Source of the DNA: Microtetraspora sp. NBRC 13810
GTDB taxonomy: Bacteria; Actinomycetota; Actinomycetes; Streptosporangiales; Streptosporangiaceae
DNA: 64,000 bases
Assembly: GCF_030268685.1 (NCBI RefSeq)
Contig: NZ_BSRQ01000015.1
Location: 124,001-188,000 of the forward strand
Direction: 5' to 3'
Part shown: one piece after another, positions 62,022 to 64,000 of the stretch
Layout of the letters: every line of letters begins with the position of its first letter
How positions within the stretch are numbered: position 1 is the first letter of the stretch
Notes under the pieces: generated by a model
Seen by the model: only the letters and a program-made list of their open reading frames with translations
Databases searched by the model: none
What the model was told of the DNA's origin: nothing
Program-made: the position numbers and the translations under genes

Positions 62022-62885
62022 GTGACCACGCCACCCGGACAGCCGCCCTATCCCGGGGACCCGCAGGGGTACCCGCAGCAGTACTACGGGCAGCAGCCGC
62101 CGCCGATGGTCTTCCCTCAGCCGCAGCCGCAGTGGGAGGCGCCTGAGCCGGCGACCGGCGGCACGGGGCTGAAGCCGGTCGTGATCATGCGGTCGGTGCT
62201 GATCCTGGCGGCGGTGGTCGGTGTGGTCACCGTGCTGGTCGGGCTGCTGTTCATCGGGTCGAACCCGGAGGAGTACGACCTGAGCGACGGGCGGAGCGAC
62301 CTGCCGATGCAGGCGCAGCCGCCGGTGCCGAACAACGGGGGACAGGCGCTGTTCGAGGCTCCGGCCAGCGTGCCGCCGCCGCTGCCGCCGATCCAGCCCG
62401 CGCCGCCGATGCAGCCCTCGACCCCGCAGCGGCTGATCGTGAAGAAGCTGGGCATCAACGCCCCGATCAGGTCGGTGGGCACGGCGAAGGACGGCACGAT
62501 CCAGGTGCCGCCGGCGGACAACCCCAACCTGGTCGGCTGGTACCGGTACGGGCCGACGGCCGGGCAGGCGGGTCCCGCGGTCATGCTGGGCCACAAGGAC
62601 ACCCGCACCCGCAGCGCGGTCTTCAGCCGGTTGCACGAGTTGCGCAACGGCGACCAGATCGAGGTGCAGCGGCAGGACGGCACGGTGGCGGTGTTCACGG
62701 TGGGCGGGGTCGAGCAGGCCGACAAGAGGACCTTCCCCACCGAGCGGGTCTACGGTCCGCAGGCGAACGCGCAACTGCACCTGATCACCTGCGGCGGCAC
62801 CTACAACAGGACGACCGGCCACTACACCGACAACGTCATCGTCTACGCCACGATGACCGGCAGCCACCGCGCCGGTCGGTCCTGA
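62022..62885 (+). CDS. class E/F-type sortase (second copy)
   Basis: A 287-residue sortase. A Pro/Gln/Tyr-rich cytoplasmic N-terminus of about 50 residues, one transmembrane helix (SVLILAAVVGVVTVLVGLLF), a Pro-rich stalk, and the catalytic domain from about 140. His in AVMLGHKDT, Cys in LHLITCGGTY, then TTGHYTDNVIVYAT at the end, so here too no clear Arg. Closely related to the first copy (shared NLAGWYRLGP versus NLVGWYRYGP and GGVEQADKRTFPT). It follows the second substrate by 12 nt. Duplication of the whole substrate-sortase pair followed by divergence is the likely origin. Confidence 0.92.
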   Translation: MTTPPGQPPYPGDPQGYPQQYYGQQPPPMVFPQPQPQWEAPEPATGGTGLKPVVIMRSVLILAAVVGVVTVLVGLLFIGSNPEEYDLSDGRSDLPMQAQPPVPNNGGQALFEAPASVPPPLPPIQPAPPMQPSTPQRLIVKKLGINAPIRSVGTAKDGTIQVPPADNPNLVGWYRYGPTAGQAGPAVMLGHKDTRTRSAVFSRLHELRNGDQIEVQRQDGTVAVFTVGGVEQADKRTFPTERVYGPQANAQLHLITCGGTYNRTTGHYTDNVIVYATMTGSHRAGRS

Positions 62886-62963
62886 ACCGTCCCGCCGAGC
62901 GTGGCCGGACATGTTGTAACCTCCAAGTAACCGAACTTTGCTCGGTTTGGCAGAGGAGGAACT

Positions 62964-64000
62964 GTGGCAGAGGCGTACATCGTCGGGGCGGTCCGCACCC
63001 CGGTGGGGAAGAAGAAAGGCGGGCTGTCCGCCGTCCATCCCACCGACCTGGCCGCACACACCCTCAAGGCGCTCATCGAGCGGACCGGCGTCGATCCCGC
63101 CGCCGTCGACGACGTCATCATGGGCTGCGTCATGCAGTTCGGCCCGCAGAGCATGGACATCGCGCGCAACGCGTGGCTGTCCGCCGGCCTGCCGGAGAAC
63201 GTCGCGGGCGTCACCATCGACCGGCAGTGCGGGTCCTCCCAGCAGGCCATCCACTTCGCGGCCCAGGGCGTGCTGTCCGGCACGCAGGACCTCGTCGTGG
63301 CCGCCGGGGTGGAGTCGATGAGCATCGTCCCCATGGGGTCGAGCATCACCGCCGCACTGGAGAAGGGCATGCCGTTCCCGTTCGGCGAGGGCTGGGTGGC
63401 CAGGTACGGCAAGCAGGAGATCTCGCAGTTCCGCGGCGCGGAGCTGATGTGCCAGAAGTGGGACCTCAAGCGCGACGAGCTGGACCGCTACGCCTACGAG
63501 AGCCACCAGCGGGCCGCCAAGGCCATCGTCAACGGCCACTTCAAGGAGCAGATCGCCCCGATCGCCGGGGTGTCGGACGACGAGGGGCCGCGGCCGGACA
63601 GCACCCTGGAGAAGCTGGCCCAGCTCAAGACGCTGCGCGAGGACGGCCAGATCACCGCCGCCACCTCCAGCCAGATCTCCGACGGCTCGGGCGCGGTGCT
63701 GATCGCCTCCGAGGCGGCGGTGAAGGCGCACGGGCTCACGCCCAGGGCCAGGATCGTCACCCTCGCGCTCACCGGCGACGACCCGGTCTACATGCTGACC
63801 GCGCCGATCCCGGCGACCCGCAAGGCGTTGCGGAAGTCCGGCCTGTCCATCGACGACATCGACGTCGTCGAGATCAACGAGGCGTTCGCCCCGGTGCCGC
63901 TGGCCTGGCTCAGGGAGCTCGGCGCCGACCCGGCGCGGACCAACCCGAACGGCGGCGCGATCGCCCTCGGCCACCCGCTGGGCGGCACCGGCGCGATCCT
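62964..64000 (+). CDS. acetyl-CoA acetyltransferase (thiolase), 3' end missing
   Basis: About 345 residues of a thiolase are visible and the frame is open at the window edge. The acylated Cys is in RQCGSSQQA near residue 90; VEINEAFAPVPLAW and GGAIALGHPLGGTG (His) complete the visible part; the second Cys lies beyond 64000. It makes or cleaves acetoacetyl-CoA or longer 3-ketoacyl-CoA. GTG start with GAGGAGG (62952-62958) 5 nt upstream. It stands behind the sortase pairs with only 78 bp between and no clear terminator. Confidence 0.93.
   Translation, partial: MAEAYIVGAVRTPVGKKKGGLSAVHPTDLAAHTLKALIERTGVDPAAVDDVIMGCVMQFGPQSMDIARNAWLSAGLPENVAGVTIDRQCGSSQQAIHFAAQGVLSGTQDLVVAAGVESMSIVPMGSSITAALEKGMPFPFGEGWVARYGKQEISQFRGAELMCQKWDLKRDELDRYAYESHQRAAKAIVNGHFKEQIAPIAGVSDDEGPRPDSTLEKLAQLKTLREDGQITAATSSQISDGSGAVLIASEAAVKAHGLTPRARIVTLALTGDDPVYMLTAPIPATRKALRKSGLSIDDIDVVEINEAFAPVPLAWLRELGADPARTNPNGGAIALGHPLGGTGAI

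Overview
The window is about 70% G+C, uses GTG starts freely, and encodes WXG100-like, LAL-type LuxR, DtxR/IdeR-like and SpoIIE/RsbW-type regulatory proteins and sortases with LAXTG-like substrates. This points to a filamentous actinomycete, most likely of the Streptosporangiales; that is an inference from gene content, not a search. No integrase, transposase, CRISPR array or rRNA gene was seen. Two genes run off the edges: a LuxR regulator on the left and a thiolase on the right.

Left part (1-5,000): a LuxR regulator, an oxidoreductase/MarR pair, and then on the minus strand a 243-residue protein of unknown function followed by two unusual tRNA-like RNA modules and a strong terminator. In both modules the T-arm half comes first and the D-arm half second, joined by an 8-nt loop across the acceptor ends. 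The four tRNA halves, their shared acceptor sequence and the nested flanking helices suggest circularly permuted, Y-RNA-like tRNA mimics. This is the most unusual signal in the window.

5,035-19,102 (minus): a three-gene nonribosomal peptide operon joined by two ATGA overlaps. It has four modules (A-T, C-A-T / C-A-T, C-A-T-TE). The second synthetase carries a complete MFS exporter fused in frame behind a thioesterase with a Cys nucleophile. A PLP-dependent threonine-dehydratase/serine-racemase-like enzyme ends the operon.

19,600-36,000: SDR, lipid kinase, GNAT and secreted asparaginase genes; then a peptide-handling locus with CutC, an M81 metallopeptidase and a ROK regulator divergent from a complete oligopeptide ABC importer; then a membrane protein with a FolC-like N-terminal domain and an NBR1-type Ig domain; and a type VII secretion-like pair (small WXG100-like protein and a membrane protein with a zincin domain).

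35,700-58,500: a family 2 glycosyltransferase, a Co/Ni ECF transporter operon (CbiM-PDGLE, CbiQ, CbiO), a STAS antagonist, an SDR/crotonase pair, a rhomboid protease whose 3' end overlaps a YqhA gene, and core metabolism (SerC, citrate synthase, PdxH, MetG). Around these lie an MFS transporter, an IdeR-like regulator, a PAS-GAF-SpoIIE-RsbW protein, an alpha/beta hydrolase, an aldo/keto reductase, an XRE regulator overlapping a tiny antisense membrane-protein gene, YjbR-like and YnfA-like proteins and an acyl-CoA dehydrogenase.

58,700-62,885: two tandem substrate-sortase pairs, each a secreted Thr/Pro-rich cell-wall protein followed by its own class E/F-type sortase. The window ends in an acetyl-CoA acetyltransferase.
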